A stretch of DNA of 64,000 bases from Superficieibacter electus (lineage in GTDB: Bacteria > Pseudomonadota > Gammaproteobacteria > Enterobacterales > Enterobacteriaceae). The notes under the pieces are model-generated. The model worked only from the letters and a program-made list of their open reading frames with translations, was not told the DNA's origin and did not search any database. Positions 39,962 through 50,602 of this stretch are shown piece after piece (the stretch's first letter is position 1; each line of letters begins with the position of its first letter). The stretch spans positions 32,186-96,185 of the forward strand of contig NZ_PQGD01000021.1 in the NCBI RefSeq assembly GCF_002915575.1. Direction: 5' to 3'. Both the position numbers and the translations under genes were made by a program.

Positions 39962-40546
39962 TTAGCGACCTGCGGTCCATTGCGGGGTAGTCAACGCCGT
40001 CAGCACGTGATCGCGCCACTCGCCGTTAATTAACAAATAGTTTTTGGCATAACCCTCTTTTTCAAATCCCAGTCGTGCCAGCAGGCCGCCGCTGCGTTGA
40101 TTATGTGGCATGTAGTTCGCCATAATGCGATGAATATGTTGAGTGCGCTGCATATAGCGGATTGCCGCAGTCAGCGCCTCAAACATTAACCCCTGCCCCT
40201 GCCATTTCTGGCCGATGGAGTAGCCAAGATAGCAGGCGTGAAACGACCCACGTACCACGTTGGAAAAGTTAGCCACACCAATAATTTCCTTTTCCTCAGG
40301 ATCAAGTAAGGCAAAGTAGAATGCCGTTCCCTGTTTATGGAATTCGTTAATCATACCGAGCCGCGCCTGCCAGCCAGAGGGATAGCAGTGGCTGTCGTCG
40401 CGCACCGGCTCCCAGGGTTTTAGAAATTGCCGATTCTGTGCATAATAATCCGCCAGCCGCCAGGCATCACGGTCGTGAACCAGACGCACGACCAGCCGGT
40501 CCGTGGTCAGGCGTACTTTCGGCACGTTACTGCGATAGCCAAACAT
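39962..40546 (-). CDS. rimJ: Ribosomal protein uS5 N-acetyltransferase RimJ
   Basis: 194 residues from ATG 40546 ([15 protein letters not shown]), exactly the E. coli length; longer in-frame starts lack support. GNAT fold with acetyl-CoA-binding region [16 protein letters not shown]. Acetylates the N-terminal alanine of ribosomal protein S5. It is divergent from mdtH. Confidence 0.96.
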   Translation of the reverse strand: MFGYRSNVPKVRLTTDRLVVRLVHDRDAWRLADYYAQNRQFLKPWEPVRDDSHCYPSGWQARLGMINEFHKQGTAFYFALLDPEEKEIIGVANFSNVVRGSFHACYLGYSIGQKWQGQGLMFEALTAAIRYMQRTQHIHRIMANYMPHNQRSGGLLARLGFEKEGYAKNYLLINGEWRDHVLTALTTPQWTAGR

Positions 40547-40773
40547 GTAGACTCCTTCACTTACTTCTTGCCCTGGTCCGTTCACTATACCTGTCCCCAG
40601 GCCCGGTGTGAAAACAACAACCTGGCATTTTCTGCGCCATGTCCCCTTTTCGATGAAAGCAATCAATCAAAGCGGCCGTTTGATAAAAAAATATCGTCGC
40701 CAGGAGGGTGGGAAAAGGCAGCGCCACGCCGCAAAATAAGCAGGTTCTCGCCTTTTTGTTTCCCGGAGGGGAA

Positions 40774-41982
40774 ATGTCCCGTATCTCGCAGGCAAGGAGC
40801 CTGGGTAAATATTTCCTGCTGATTGATAACATGCTGGTGGTGCTCGGTTTTTTCGTGGTCTTCCCGCTGATTTCGATTCGCTTTGTCGATCAAATGGGCT
40901 GGGCCGCGTTAATGGTCGGTATCGCCCTCGGCCTGCGCCAACTTTTTCAGCAGGGTCTCGGTATTTTTGGCGGCGCAATAGCCGATCGCTTCGGCGCAAA
41001 ACCGATGATTGTCACCGGCATGCTGATGCGCGCTGCTGGCTTTGCCACGATGGCGATTGCCCAGGAGCCGTGGATGCTGTGGCTCTCCTGCCTGCTTTCA
41101 GGTCTGGGAGGTACGTTGTTTGATCCGCCGCGCTCCGCGCTGGTAGTAAAATTAGTGCGCCCCCACCAGCGTGGCCGTTTTTTCTCGTTGCTGATGATGC
41201 AGGACAGCGCGGGCGCAGTGATTGGTGCCCTGTTGGGCAGCTGGCTTTTACAGTATAACTTCAGCCTGGTGTGCAGCGTCGGCGCGGTGCTGTTCGTATT
41301 ATGTGCAGCGTTTAACGCCTGGTATCTGCCTGCGTGGAAATTATCGACGGTAAAAGTGCCGGTGCGCGAAGGGCTGGCGCGAGTACTTCGCGATAAACGC
41401 TTTGTCACTTATGTTCTCACGCTGACCGGGTACTACATGTTGGCCGTGCAGGTAATGCTGATGTTACCGATTATGGTCAATGACATTGCCGGTACGCCTT
41501 CAGCGGTCAAATGGATGTATGCGATTGAAGCCACATTGTCCCTTAGCCTGCTGTACCCGCTGGCGCGCTGGAGCGAAAAACGTTTCCGTCTTGAGCATCG
41601 TCTAATGGCGGGTCTGCTGATCATGACGATTAGCATGCTGCCCATTGGTCTGGTCGGCAGCCTGCAACAGCTCTTTACGCTGATCTGTACCTTTTATATT
41701 GGCTCGATTATCGCTGAGCCGGCACGCGAGACGTTAAGCGCTGAGCTGGCGGACGCCCGTGCGCGCGGCAGTTATATGGGCTTCAGCCGTCTTGGATTAG
41801 CCTTCGGCGGCGCGCTGGGTTATACCGGCGGCGGCTGGCTATTTGACGCCGGAAAAGCGTCCGCTCAGCCGGAACTCCCGTGGTTTATGCTCGGCGTGAT
41901 TGGCCTGATAACACTGCTTGCCCTGTGGTGGCAGTTTAGTCAGAAGCACGCCGCGCCTGGCATGCTGGAACCGCGAACCTGA
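40774..41982 (+). CDS. mdtH: Multidrug efflux MFS transporter MdtH
   Basis: 402 residues from ATG 40774 ([14 protein letters not shown]) with GGAGGGG upstream. 12 hydrophobic segments; the MFS motif appears as [14 protein letters not shown]. coli MdtH gives modest resistance to norfloxacin and enoxacin when overexpressed. Confidence 0.95.
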   Translation: MSRISQARSLGKYFLLIDNMLVVLGFFVVFPLISIRFVDQMGWAALMVGIALGLRQLFQQGLGIFGGAIADRFGAKPMIVTGMLMRAAGFATMAIAQEPWMLWLSCLLSGLGGTLFDPPRSALVVKLVRPHQRGRFFSLLMMQDSAGAVIGALLGSWLLQYNFSLVCSVGAVLFVLCAAFNAWYLPAWKLSTVKVPVREGLARVLRDKRFVTYVLTLTGYYMLAVQVMLMLPIMVNDIAGTPSAVKWMYAIEATLSLSLLYPLARWSEKRFRLEHRLMAGLLIMTISMLPIGLVGSLQQLFTLICTFYIGSIIAEPARETLSAELADARARGSYMGFSRLGLAFGGALGYTGGGWLFDAGKASAQPELPWFMLGVIGLITLLALWWQFSQKHAAPGMLEPRT

Positions 41983-42045
41983 TTTGATAAGCATCTGTTT
42001 CTCTTCCATACTCAAAGTCTGGACGGTAATACCTGGAGGAGAAAC

Positions 42046-42693
42046 GTGAAGCTTTATATTTACGACCACTGCCCTTACTGTGTAAAAGCCCGTATGATCT
42101 TCGGCCTCAAAAATATCCCCGTTGAGTTAATTACCCTGCTTAACGATGATGAGGCAACGCCGGTCAGGTTGATCGGTCAGAAGATGGCCCCTATTCTGCA
42201 AAAAGATGACAGCCGCTATCTGCCGGAAAGTCTGGATATTGTACATTATGTCGATAAGGTCGATGGAAAACCGCTGCTGACAGGCGATCGCAAACCAGCG
42301 ATCGAAGAGTGGCTGCGTAAGGTGAATACTTACGTTGACCGGCTGCTGATCCCGCGGTTTGCAAAATCACCGTTTGATGAATTCTCCACCCCGGAAGCTC
42401 GTCGCTATTTTATTGAGAAAAAAGAGGCGAAATTAGGCAACTTTGACGAGCATCTCGCTCATTCTGCGGGTTTGATTAAGAAAATCAGCGATGATTTACG
42501 CGATCTGGATAAACTTATCGTTAAACCTAATGCGGTCAATGGCGAACTCTCTGAAGATGATATTCATCTGTTCCCGCTCCTGCGTAACCTGACCCTCGTC
42601 GCCGGGATCGCCTGGCCAACCCGGGTAGCTGACTACCGTGACAACATGGCGAAACAAACGCAAATCAACTTGCTGTCGTCGATCGCGTCCTGA
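42046..42693 (+). CDS. grxB: Glutaredoxin 2
   Basis: 215 residues with a GTG start after GGAGGAGAAAC. The thioredoxin-fold active site is CPYC at residues 9-12, and a GST-like helical C-terminal domain follows. The cis-proline pair reads Ala-Pro (KMAPILQ) where E. coli has Val-Pro. It is an abundant glutathione-dependent reductase active on ArsC and other substrates. Confidence 0.96.
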   Translation: MKLYIYDHCPYCVKARMIFGLKNIPVELITLLNDDEATPVRLIGQKMAPILQKDDSRYLPESLDIVHYVDKVDGKPLLTGDRKPAIEEWLRKVNTYVDRLLIPRFAKSPFDEFSTPEARRYFIEKKEAKLGNFDEHLAHSAGLIKKISDDLRDLDKLIVKPNAVNGELSEDDIHLFPLLRNLTLVAGIAWPTRVADYRDNMAKQTQINLLSSIAS

Positions 42694-42697
42694 CCTT

Positions 42698-42724
42698 CTG
42701 GCGGACGGGAAACCCGTCCGCCAG
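42698..42724 (+). terminator. Terminator after grxB
   Basis: Twelve-base perfect stem CTGGCGGACGGG/CCCGTCCGCCAG with an AAA loop, 4 bases after the grxB stop; only a short T run (CACGTTT) follows. Confidence 0.7.
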
Positions 42725-42816
42725 CACGTTTAAGCTTTTTCCTCTGTTAATTTCTCTGCTGACAGGACATGGTGCTTATGTCAGGATAGTTGACAGGCAT
42801 GATGCAGAGGAAACCC

Positions 42817-43377
42817 ATGAAGAAGATTGTTGTTGCCGCCGCCCTGATTGTGAGCAGCCTTATCGTTGGCTGTAACCAGCTTACCCAATACACCGTGAGT
42901 GAAGCGGAAATTAATCAGGCGCTGGAAAAAAGGAATAATTTTGCTAAAGATATTGGCCTGCCCGGCGTCGCCGATGCACATATTGTTCTTAATAACCTGA
43001 CCAGCGCTATCGGTCGTGAAGAGGCGAATAAAGTGACGCTGAGTGGCGATGCCCTTCTGGATATGAACTCTTTATTTGGCAGCCAAAAAGCCACTATCGT
43101 CCTGAAACTGAAAGCGCTCCCTACCTTTAATAAAGAGCAAGGCGCGATCTATTTGCAGGAAATGGAAGTGGTTAATGCACAAGTGAAGCCGGATAAAATG
43201 CAACCTGTGGTGCAAACGCTGCTGCCCTATCTGAATCAATCGCTGCGTAATTATTTCAACCATCAGCCTGCGTACACCCTGAAGGAAGATGGCGGAAAAG
43301 GTGAGGCGCTGGCAAAAAAATATGCGAAGGGCATTGAAGTCAAACCGGGAGAAATCATTATCCCCTTCACCCCTTAG
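42817..43377 (+). CDS. yceB: Outer-membrane lipoprotein YceB
   Basis: 186 residues from ATG 42817 with GCAGAGGA upstream. The signal peptide ends in lipobox LIVGC with Cys19. The body is a DUF1439 (SMP-like, lipid-binding fold) domain. Function is unproven; in E. coli it has been linked to envelope lipids. Confidence 0.92.
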   Translation: MKKIVVAAALIVSSLIVGCNQLTQYTVSEAEINQALEKRNNFAKDIGLPGVADAHIVLNNLTSAIGREEANKVTLSGDALLDMNSLFGSQKATIVLKLKALPTFNKEQGAIYLQEMEVVNAQVKPDKMQPVVQTLLPYLNQSLRNYFNHQPAYTLKEDGGKGEALAKKYAKGIEVKPGEIIIPFTP

Positions 43378-43400
43378 TGAGTCTACTTGCCAACCCTGTA

Positions 43401-43424
43401 AGCCTGACGGATATCTGTCAGGCT
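43401..43424 (+). terminator. Hairpin after yceB
   Basis: Near-perfect palindrome AGCCTGACGG/ATATCTGTCAGGCT, 23 bases after the yceB stop and ahead of the pyrC promoter. There is no strong T run. Confidence 0.5.
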
Positions 43425-43451
43425 GCACTCAGACATAATAAAAGAGTGCAA

Positions 43452-43467
43452 ACGAAAACGTTTCCGC
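43452..43467 (+). promoter_or_regulatory. PurR-type operator of pyrC
   Basis: ACGAAAACGTTTCCGC matches the PurR consensus (ANGCAANCGNTTNCNT) at all but two fixed positions. It lies 53 bases before the pyrC start, where E. coli pyrC has its PurR site. Confidence 0.7.
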
Positions 43468-43480
43468 TTATCCTTAGTGC

Positions 43481-43510
43481 CCGGCAAAAAACAGCCCTGA
43501 CATCCGCCGG
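43481..43510 (+). promoter_or_regulatory. pyrC leader hairpin
   Basis: CCGGC at 43481-43485 can pair with GCCGG at 43506-43510, which is the pyrC ribosome-binding region. In E. coli the equivalent hairpin forms only on transcripts started at C when CTP is high, and then blocks translation. The same arrangement suggests conserved pyrimidine control. Confidence 0.55.
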
Positions 43511-43519
43511 AGCGCTCCA

Positions 43520-44566
43520 ATGACCGAACACCCGCAAGTAATTAAAATCCGCCGCCCTGACGACTGGCATCTGCATCTGCGTGACGGTGAAATGCTGAAA
43601 ACCGTTGTGCCTTACACCAGTGAAATTTACGGCCGCGCTATTGTTATGCCTAACCTCGCTCCTCCCGTCGTGACGGTAGATGCAGCAATAGCCTACCGCC
43701 AGCGCATTCTGGATGCCGTCCCAGCCGACCACTCGTTTACGCCATTGATGACCTGCTATCTGACCGATTCTCTCGACCCGGCAGAGCTGGAGCGCGGTTT
43801 TAATGACGGCGTGTTTACCGCCGCCAAACTTTATCCGGCCAATGCCACCACCAATTCCAGCCACGGTGTAACCAGTATTGATGCCATCATGCCGGTACTG
43901 GAGCGGATGGAAAAGCTGGGAATGCCGCTGCTGGTTCACGGCGAAGTGACCCATGCAGATATTGATATCTTTGATCGTGAAGCGCGATTCATCGAGACGG
44001 TGATGGAGCCTTTGCGCCAGCGTTTACCTGCGCTGAAAGTCGTTTTTGAGCATATCACCACCAAAGATGCCGCTGATTACGTGCGTGAAGGTAATGAGCG
44101 CCTGGCGGCAACCATTACGCCTCAGCATTTGATGTTCAACCGTAACCATATGCTGGTTGGCGGCGTAAGGCCGCATCTTTATTGCCTGCCGATCCTCAAA
44201 CGTAATGTCCATCAGCAGGCGTTACGCGAGCTGGTGGCCAGCGGGTTCGATCGCGTTTTTCTCGGTACCGACTCAGCGCCCCACGCGCGTCACCGTAAAG
44301 AAGCCAGCTGTGGCTGCGCAGGCTGTTTTAACGCGCCCACCGCCCTTGCGAGTTATGCTACTGTGTTTGAAGAGATGCGCGCGCTGGAGCATCTCGAAGC
44401 GTTCTGCTCTCTCAATGGCCCGCGCTTTTATCAGTTGCCGGTGAACGACACCTTTATTGAGTTGGTTCGCAAAGACAGCCAGGTCGTGGAGTCCATCCCG
44501 CTTTCTGACGACACACTGATCCCATTCCTTGCGGGTGAGACGGTACGCTGGACGGTGACGAAATAA
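43520..44566 (+). CDS. pyrC: Dihydroorotase
   Basis: 348 residues. Zinc amidohydrolase that closes N-carbamoyl-aspartate to dihydroorotate in pyrimidine synthesis. Metal ligands are in HLHLRDG near residues 17-19, the carbamylated Lys is in FTAAKLYPA (near 103), and the later His and the DSAPH motif follow. It is preceded by a PurR box and the leader hairpin. Confidence 0.98.
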   Translation: MTEHPQVIKIRRPDDWHLHLRDGEMLKTVVPYTSEIYGRAIVMPNLAPPVVTVDAAIAYRQRILDAVPADHSFTPLMTCYLTDSLDPAELERGFNDGVFTAAKLYPANATTNSSHGVTSIDAIMPVLERMEKLGMPLLVHGEVTHADIDIFDREARFIETVMEPLRQRLPALKVVFEHITTKDAADYVREGNERLAATITPQHLMFNRNHMLVGGVRPHLYCLPILKRNVHQQALRELVASGFDRVFLGTDSAPHARHRKEASCGCAGCFNAPTALASYATVFEEMRALEHLEAFCSLNGPRFYQLPVNDTFIELVRKDSQVVESIPLSDDTLIPFLAGETVRWTVTK

Positions 44567-44600
44567 TTTTTGCCCCCCTGTTGTAAGTCAATGCATTAAA

Positions 44601-44616
44601 CTGTATAAATATACAG
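44601..44616. promoter_or_regulatory. LexA operator of dinI
   Basis: CTGTATAAATATACAG is a perfect CTGT-N8-ACAG SOS box, 22 bases before the dinI start. Confidence 0.93.
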
Positions 44617-44637
44617 TGCATTTCACAGGGGGCAATT

Positions 44638-44883
44638 ATGCGTATTGAAGTCACTATCGCCAGAACCACATCCTTACCATCCGGTGCGCTGGACGCCCTT
44701 GCGGGCGAGCTGTCCCGGCGTGTTCTCACTCATTTCCCTGATTGTGACGGTAACGTCAGCGTGCGTTATGCTGCTGCCAATAACCTCTCCGTATTTGGTG
44801 GGCTTAAAGAAGACAAAGATCGCATCAGTGAAATTCTCCAGGAGACCTGGGAAAGCGCTGACGACTGGTTCATTACTGATTAA
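44638..44883 (+). CDS. dinI: DNA damage-inducible protein I
   Basis: 81 residues, acidic C-terminal helix (DRISEILQETWESADDWF). Modulates RecA filaments and slows or stabilises the SOS response. It is controlled by the adjacent LexA box and ends in a strong terminator. Confidence 0.97.
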   Translation: MRIEVTIARTTSLPSGALDALAGELSRRVLTHFPDCDGNVSVRYAAANNLSVFGGLKEDKDRISEILQETWESADDWFITD

Positions 44884-44909
44884 TTTTTGCTCCCTTATTG
44901 TGCATGTTT

Positions 44910-44931
44910 GCCGGGTCGCCCCGGCTTTTTT
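44910..44931 (+). terminator. Rho-independent terminator of dinI
   Basis: GCCGGG, loop TCGC, CCCGGC, then TTTTTT, 27 bases after the dinI stop. Confidence 0.85.
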
Positions 44932-45164
44932 CCGTTTTCTTCTGGGTAATTTCTAGCCAATTTCTTATTGATTCCCTGACTTAATAAAAATTAAAGAACA
45001 ACCTGCCGCTTAATTGTTCAAAAATGACTCGCAGGGAAAAAATATTTCAAGGCAAAACTATTTTCTGGAACATTTTATTTGTTTATTGATATACTTAAGT
45101 TGCTTCAAAAAAACACGCATTGAACCCAGGAGCTATCGTCTTTAACGCATACAAAGGGGTCATG

Positions 45165-45419
45165 ATGGAAAAAAATAATGAAGTCATCCAGACCCATCCC
45201 CTTGTTGGATGGGACATCAGCACCGTAGACAGTTACGATGCGCTGATGCTGCGTTTACATTACCAGACCCCCAATCAGCCCGAGACCGAGGATACGGAAA
45301 TCGGTCAGACCCTGTGGCTGACAACTGATGTTGCACGTCAGTTTATTTCAATCTTAGAAGCAGGTATCGCTAAAATTGAGTCCGGCGACTACCAGGAAAA
45401 TGAGTACCGCAGGCATTAA
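45165..45419 (+). CDS. bssS: Biofilm regulator BssS
   Basis: 84 residues from ATG 45165 (MEKNNEVIQTHPLVGWDIS); the preceding codon is also ATG. In E. coli it affects biofilm formation through signal and stationary-phase pathways. About 280 bases without a gene precede it; they are AT-rich and probably hold its promoter and leader. Confidence 0.94.
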   Translation: MEKNNEVIQTHPLVGWDISTVDSYDALMLRLHYQTPNQPETEDTEIGQTLWLTTDVARQFISILEAGIAKIESGDYQENEYRRH

Positions 45420-45453
45420 CTTAACATCAATTAATGCTGTACATTCACTCAAC

Positions 45454-45472
45454 AGGCACCCTCCGGGTGCCT
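45454..45472 (+). terminator. Rho-independent terminator of bssS
   Basis: AGGCACC, loop CTCC, GGGTGCCT, followed by TTCTTATTT, 35 bases after the bssS stop. Confidence 0.8.
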
Positions 45473-45543
45473 TTCTTATTTGCGCTGTACATTAAAAATC
45501 GTATGCTAGCTGCTGTAAATTAATATAATTTTTAGGGAGCGCC

Positions 45544-46662
45544 ATGCAATACGACCTGTTAATTATTGGCAGTGGCTCCGTCGGGGCCGCCGCGGGTTAT
45601 TATGCTTCACGTGCCGGATTAAAGGTGCTGATGACCGACGCACATCTGCCACCACATACTGAAGGCAGCCACCACGGTGATACGCGTTTGATGCGCCATG
45701 CCTACGGTGAAGGCGAAAAATACGTACCGCTGGTGCTACGCGCTCAGGCGCTATGGGATGCCTTAGCGGCTGAAAGTGGCGAGGCGGTATTTGAGCGTAC
45801 CGGCGTCATTAACCTGGGTCCCGTGGATTCTCTTTTTCTGAAGAACGTTGCCAGTAGTGCAGCACGCTGGAAGCTCACCACCGAGCAGCTTGATGCCGGG
45901 GCAGTGATGAAACGCTGGCCCGAAATTCGGGTTCCTGAGAACTATATCGGCATTTACGAAGCCAATTCAGGGGTGCTGCGTAGCGAACTGGCCGTCAAAA
46001 CCTGGATAAAACTGGCGCGCGAAGCCGGATGCGCCCAGCTTTTTAACTGTCCGGTGACGGCAGTACATCATAATGAGGCCGGAATCACCATTGATACCGC
46101 CGATGGCCAATATCATGCCCGTAAAGCGGTGATCTGTGCCGGGACATGGGTAACCCGATTGCTGCCGTCGCTACCGCTTCAGCCGGTACGTAAGATTTTT
46201 GCCTGGCATCAGGCCGACGGGCGCTACAGTACCAAAAATCATTTCCCTGCATTCACCGGTGAACTGCCCAATGGCGATCAGTTTTATGGTTTCCCGGCGG
46301 ATGATAATGAACTGAAAATAGGCAGGCACACTGGTGGTCAGGAAATTCATACGCCAGAGGAGCGCCTGCCGTTTGGCGCAGTCGCCAGCGATGGTGCTGA
46401 GTCATTCTCTTTTTTACGCCAAATTCTTCCCGGCATCGGCGGATGCCTGCACGGGGCTGCCTGCACCTACGACAATTCACCGGATGAGGATTTCATCATT
46501 GATACCCTGCCCGGCCAGCCGAATACGCTGTTGATCACTGGTCTGAGCGGCCACGGCTTTAAATTCGCGCCAGCGCTGGGAGAAATTGCAGCGCAATTCG
46601 CTAAAGATGAGGCCAGCCAATTTGATTTAACTGCTTTTTCGCTGGCGCGCTTCTCACATTAA
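45544..46662 (+). CDS. solA: N-methyl-L-tryptophan oxidase
   Basis: 372 residues; monomeric sarcosine oxidase family. N-terminal FAD-binding motif [12 protein letters not shown] and the covalent-FAD cysteine at Cys307 ([13 protein letters not shown]). Oxidatively demethylates N-methyltryptophan, giving formaldehyde and hydrogen peroxide. The physiological substrate is uncertain. Confidence 0.96.
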   Translation: MQYDLLIIGSGSVGAAAGYYASRAGLKVLMTDAHLPPHTEGSHHGDTRLMRHAYGEGEKYVPLVLRAQALWDALAAESGEAVFERTGVINLGPVDSLFLKNVASSAARWKLTTEQLDAGAVMKRWPEIRVPENYIGIYEANSGVLRSELAVKTWIKLAREAGCAQLFNCPVTAVHHNEAGITIDTADGQYHARKAVICAGTWVTRLLPSLPLQPVRKIFAWHQADGRYSTKNHFPAFTGELPNGDQFYGFPADDNELKIGRHTGGQEIHTPEERLPFGAVASDGAESFSFLRQILPGIGGCLHGAACTYDNSPDEDFIIDTLPGQPNTLLITGLSGHGFKFAPALGEIAAQFAKDEASQFDLTAFSLARFSH

Positions 46663-47031
46663 TCTTGCGGCGGTCTTTTATGGCCGCGCATAATTTCCGC
46701 CCGAGCCGTGATCCTGATGATGGCTATTTCATTAGCAGGCTTATTTTATTCATATTGTATATTTAAAACACTCTTACCCTGACAATAATTTACGCTGCTT
46801 GATAAATCCTTAATTTTAGCCATAAAAATTTGAACAAATCAGTTCTGTACAAACCCCATCAGTGCACTTTAATAAGCGGTTAAAAGCCGAATACCCTGAA
46901 TTAAAATCTCATTTTCATTCAATAAAAATGAAGAAGTTAAATTAGTTATAAAATTATGCTTATTTGTTGTTGCAATAATGTTTTTTGCCCAGCATTGTAA
47001 GCACACTTTATTCAGATATGAGATATCAGGT
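46663..47031. other. AT-rich spacer between solA and yceJ
   Basis: 369 bases without a supportable gene. A weak hairpin (GCGGC/GGCCGC, about 46668-46692) could terminate solA. The rest is AT-rich and likely includes the yceJ-yceI promoter. E. coli has the small yceO gene here, but I see no convincing equivalent. Confidence 0.5.
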
Positions 47032-47598
47032 ATGCACCTGAAAAATAGCGACCGTCATTATGGATTTGTTTCCATTGCGTTGCACTGGCTGGTGGCCATC
47101 GCCGTCTACGCGATGTTCGCGTTGGGATTGTGGATGGTGACGCTGAGCTATTATGACGGCTGGTATCATAAAGCGCCGGAGCTCCATAAAAGCATTGGCA
47201 TCGTACTGATGCTTACGCTGGTCGTGCGCCTGATCTGGCGCACGATGTCTCCCGCCCCTGCGCCGTTGCACCATTATTCCAGGCTGACCCGCGTTAGCGC
47301 CGTAGCGGCGCATATTGCGCTCTATCTACTGTTGTTTGCCATCATTATCAGCGGTTATCTCATTTCAACGGCTGACGGTCAGTCTATCAGCGTCTTCGGG
47401 CTTTTTAACGTCCCGGCGACGTTAACCGATGCGGGCGCACAGGCTGACCTGGCGGGCAATCTGCATTTATGGCTGGCGTGGAGCGTAGTGATCCTCTCTG
47501 TCGTGCACGCGCTTGCCGCTTTTAAACATCATTTCATCGATAAAGACGATACCCTGCGCCGCATGCTGGGGAAATCGTCACCTGACTCTGGAGCGTAA
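47032..47598 (+). CDS. yceJ: Cytochrome b561 family protein YceJ
   Basis: 188 residues from ATG 47032, the E. coli length. Four transmembrane helices with conserved histidines (e.g. in SIALHWLVA and HKSIGIVLM) for two b hemes, and the [15 protein letters not shown] tail of the family. Probably moves electrons between the quinone pool and periplasmic partners. It is followed by yceI with no gap, so they form one operon. Confidence 0.94.
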   Translation: MHLKNSDRHYGFVSIALHWLVAIAVYAMFALGLWMVTLSYYDGWYHKAPELHKSIGIVLMLTLVVRLIWRTMSPAPAPLHHYSRLTRVSAVAAHIALYLLLFAIIISGYLISTADGQSISVFGLFNVPATLTDAGAQADLAGNLHLWLAWSVVILSVVHALAAFKHHFIDKDDTLRRMLGKSSPDSGA

Positions 47599-47599
47599 T

Positions 47600-48175
47600 A
47601 TGAAGAAAAGCCTGCAAGGATTATTACTGGGAAGTCTGCTGCTCACCGCTGGTTCGGCCATCGCCGCTGATTATAAGATTGATAAAGAAGGTCAGCACGC
47701 CTTCGTTAATTTTCGTATTCAGCATCTTGGCTACAGCTGGCTTTACGGCACATTCCGTGATTTTGACGGGACGTTTACCTATGATGAAAAGAATCCGGCT
47801 GCCGATAAAGTGAATGTCACCCTGAATACCAATAGCGTGGACACTAACCATGCGGAACGTGATAAACACTTGCGCAGTGCTGACTTCCTGAATGTGGCGA
47901 AATACCCGCAGGCCACTTTCACCTCTACCGCAGTGAAAGCTGATGGCGATGCGCTGGATGTGACTGGTAACCTGACGTTGAACGGCGTGACCAAACCCGT
48001 AACGCTGAAGGCGAAGATGATCGGTCAGGGTGACGATCCGTGGGGTGGTAAACGCGCAGGTTTTGAGGCGGCAGGTAAAATCAGCCTGAAAGAGTTTAAT
48101 ATTAAAACCGATCTCGGTCCGGCATCGCAGGATGTAGAGCTGATTATTTCGGTGGAAGGCGTACAGCAGAAGTAA
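47600..48175 (+). CDS. yceI: Periplasmic YceI-family lipid-binding protein
   Basis: 191 residues with signal peptide [20 protein letters not shown] and cleavage near AIA-ADYK. A lipocalin-like beta barrel that binds polyisoprenoids (ubiquinone precursor-like) in family structures. Cotranscribed with the cytochrome b561 protein, which supports a role in quinone or redox homeostasis. Confidence 0.95.
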   Translation: MKKSLQGLLLGSLLLTAGSAIAADYKIDKEGQHAFVNFRIQHLGYSWLYGTFRDFDGTFTYDEKNPAADKVNVTLNTNSVDTNHAERDKHLRSADFLNVAKYPQATFTSTAVKADGDALDVTGNLTLNGVTKPVTLKAKMIGQGDDPWGGKRAGFEAAGKISLKEFNIKTDLGPASQDVELIISVEGVQQK

Positions 48176-48179
48176 TATT

Positions 48180-48207
48180 ACGCCCGGCAGTGTAGCCTGC
48201 CGGGCGT
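48180..48207. terminator. Bidirectional hairpin between yceI and trhO
   Basis: ACGCCCGGCA, loop GTGTAGCC, TGCCGGGCGT, placed between the convergent yceI and trhO genes, so it can serve both. A T-rich tract follows on the plus strand. Confidence 0.75.
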
Positions 48208-48213
48208 ACTTTG

Positions 48214-49263
48214 TTACTCTGGATCGGGAATACCTAATTTAGTGTTCAGACGTCCACGAGACTTATTAAAAATCTTATTGCCATTCTCCCGGCCCGCACG
48301 CAGCTGCCGCTGCTGTTCCTCCGGCAATGCGCTTTCCGTCTGACACGCTTCACTACAGCATCCGGAATATTTCTCCGCGCACGCAGGACACTGAATAAAC
48401 AGCAGGTGGCAACCATCGTTCAGACAGTTTGTATGACTGTCACACGGCGTACCGCACTGATGACAATGCGCAATAACGTCTTCTGAAATCCGCTCGCCCA
48501 TCCGTTCATCAAAGACAAAGTTTTTACCAATAAAGCGTACCGGCAGTCCCTGCTCACGCGCCCGGCGCGCATACTCAATAATGCCGCCTTCGATGTGCCA
48601 GACCTTGCTAAAACCGTTATGTTTCATCCACGCGCTGGCTTTTTCACAGCGAATACCGCCAGTGCAGTACATAACGATTTTTTTGTCTTTGTGCTCCTGC
48701 ATCATCTCTACCGCTTTTGGCAACTGCTCGCGAAAAGTGTCAGCAGGAATTTCCAGCGCATTTTCAAAGTGCCCGACTTCATATTCGTAGTGGTTGCGCA
48801 TATCGATAAACAGCGCATCCGGATCGTCAAGCATGGCATTGACGTCAGCGGCTTTCAGATAGTCGCCGACGTCGCTGGGATCAAAGCTGTCGTCATCAAT
48901 GCCGTCAGCCACAATGCGATCGCGCACTTTCAGGCGCAGTACCCAGAATGACTTGCCGTCATCGTCGAGCGCAACGTTGAGGCGCAGCCCCTGTAAGGCA
49001 GGATCAACGCGCTCAAGCAGGGTTCGCAAAGCTTCGGTGTTGCTTTGCGGAATACTGATTTGCGCGTTAATGCCTTCGTGAGCCAGGTAGATGCGACCGA
49101 AAACGTTAAGCGCCGTCAGTGCCGTATACAGCGCGTCGCGCGTCGCCTTCGGATCGGCGATGGTGAAATACTTATAGAATGAGATCGTCGTGCGCGGTTC
49201 GGTCTCGGCCAGCATCCGCGCCTTCAGTTCCTCATTCGATATGCGGTTGTGTAACACTGGCAT
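48214..49263 (-). CDS. trhO: tRNA uridine(34) hydroxylase TrhO (rhodanese family)
   Basis: 349 residues. Adds the oxygen for 5-hydroxyuridine at the tRNA wobble position in an O2-dependent way. The N-terminal acylphosphatase-like domain is followed by a rhodanese domain with the catalytic Cys in [12 protein letters not shown], then a Cys-rich C-terminus. Formerly YceA. Divergent from lpxL. Confidence 0.96.
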   Translation of the reverse strand: MPVLHNRISNEELKARMLAETEPRTTISFYKYFTIADPKATRDALYTALTALNVFGRIYLAHEGINAQISIPQSNTEALRTLLERVDPALQGLRLNVALDDDGKSFWVLRLKVRDRIVADGIDDDSFDPSDVGDYLKAADVNAMLDDPDALFIDMRNHYEYEVGHFENALEIPADTFREQLPKAVEMMQEHKDKKIVMYCTGGIRCEKASAWMKHNGFSKVWHIEGGIIEYARRAREQGLPVRFIGKNFVFDERMGERISEDVIAHCHQCGTPCDSHTNCLNDGCHLLFIQCPACAEKYSGCCSEACQTESALPEEQQRQLRAGRENGNKIFNKSRGRLNTKLGIPDPE

Positions 49264-49483
49264 GGTGTACGTTCCTGCAAGGGTGAATGAAGGGATAAAC
49301 GGGCGGCATCATATAGCAATAACTGACAATTTACATCCCTACATTTTTAGCTACATTTGCATCATCTGTAACACTTACCATCCACAACTGCTGATTTACC
49401 ACGCACTTCGTTGCCCAAAATGTTGGCAACCGGGAAAAAAGTGCGACAATAGAGCCAGTTGTAAATTTAATGACAGGAATGAC

Positions 49484-50404
49484 ATGACGCATTTACCAAA
49501 ATTCACCGTGGCGCTGCTTCATCCGCGATACTGGTTAACCTGGCTGGGTATAGGCACGCTTTGGCTGGTAGTACAGCTACCCTATCCAGTACTTTATCGT
49601 CTTGGGCATGCTCTTGGTCACCTGGCACAACGCGTTATGAAACGGCGGGCAAAAATAGCGGAGCGCAATCTGGAACTGTGTTTCCCGCAAATGAGTCAGG
49701 CCCAACGAGATGAGATGGTGCATAAAAATTTCGAATCCGTAGGAATGGGGTTGCTGGAAACCGGGATGGCCTGGTTCTGGTCCGACAGGCGAATGGCGCG
49801 CTGGACCGAAGAGCGTGGCATGGACGCAATCAAAGCGCAGATTGCACAGGGGCGCGGTATCTTGCTGATTGGCGTTCACTTTTTGACGCTGGAAATGGGT
49901 GCCCGCATCTTTGGTATGCATCTGCCAGGGATTGGGGTTTACCGACCCAACGACAATCCGGTGCTGGACTGGCTGCAAACCTGGGGCCGTCTGCGCTCAA
50001 ATAAAGATATGATCGACCGTAAAGACGTCAAAGGCATGATCCGTGCGCTGAAAAATTGTGATGTGATTTGGTACGCGCCCGATCATGATTATGGTCCGCG
50101 CACCAGCGTCTTCGTGCCGTTTTTTGCAGTTGAGCAGGCCGCGTCCACTTCCGGTACCTGGATGCTGGCGCGCACCTCCAAAGCCTGTATCGCCCCGTTC
50201 GTTCCGCGCCGCAAGCCAGACGGCAAAGGTTATGAGCTTATCGCGCTCGAACCAGAATGCGATCCACCGCTGGATAATGCCGAAACCACCGCTGCCTGGA
50301 TGAATAAGATTGTTGAGAAATGCATCATGATGGCTCCCGAGCAGTATATGTGGCTGCACCGCCGCTTCAAAACGCGCCCTGAAGGTGTGCCTTCACGCTA
50401 CTGA
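49484..50404 (+). CDS. lpxL: Lauroyl acyltransferase of lipid A (LpxL)
   Basis: 306 residues from ATG 49484 with GACAGGA upstream, identical in length to E. coli LpxL (HtrB); a longer frame from 49190 is not coding. N-terminal membrane anchor and the HX4E catalytic motif HFLTLE. Adds the secondary lauroyl chain to Kdo2-lipid IVA, completing hexa-acylated lipid A together with LpxM. Confidence 0.97.
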   Translation: MTHLPKFTVALLHPRYWLTWLGIGTLWLVVQLPYPVLYRLGHALGHLAQRVMKRRAKIAERNLELCFPQMSQAQRDEMVHKNFESVGMGLLETGMAWFWSDRRMARWTEERGMDAIKAQIAQGRGILLIGVHFLTLEMGARIFGMHLPGIGVYRPNDNPVLDWLQTWGRLRSNKDMIDRKDVKGMIRALKNCDVIWYAPDHDYGPRTSVFVPFFAVEQAASTSGTWMLARTSKACIAPFVPRRKPDGKGYELIALEPECDPPLDNAETTAAWMNKIVEKCIMMAPEQYMWLHRRFKTRPEGVPSRY

Positions 50405-50421
50405 TATCTTTACCCTCTTCC

Positions 50422-50450
50422 TGCCCGGCGGCGCAAGCTTGTCGGGCCTG
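50422..50450. repeat. Single REP-like element after lpxL
   Basis: TGCCCGGCGGCGCAAGCTT followed by GTCGGGCCTG forms an imperfect hairpin of the CCCGGTGGC...ACCGGGCCTAC REP class. It lies 18 bases after the lpxL stop. Confidence 0.65.
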
Positions 50451-50602
50451 GGTGAAATTTACAGGATGCGTTTTTTTCTTCCCTCAACGCTAAGCTTTAA
50501 AAGCTATCCCATTTGCAGCGATTCTTCCCGGGGGGCATAATTAGCGGGCTTATCATTTTTTTAGCTAAACTTAGTATATTCTGTGCTGCGTTATAGGAGC
50601 CT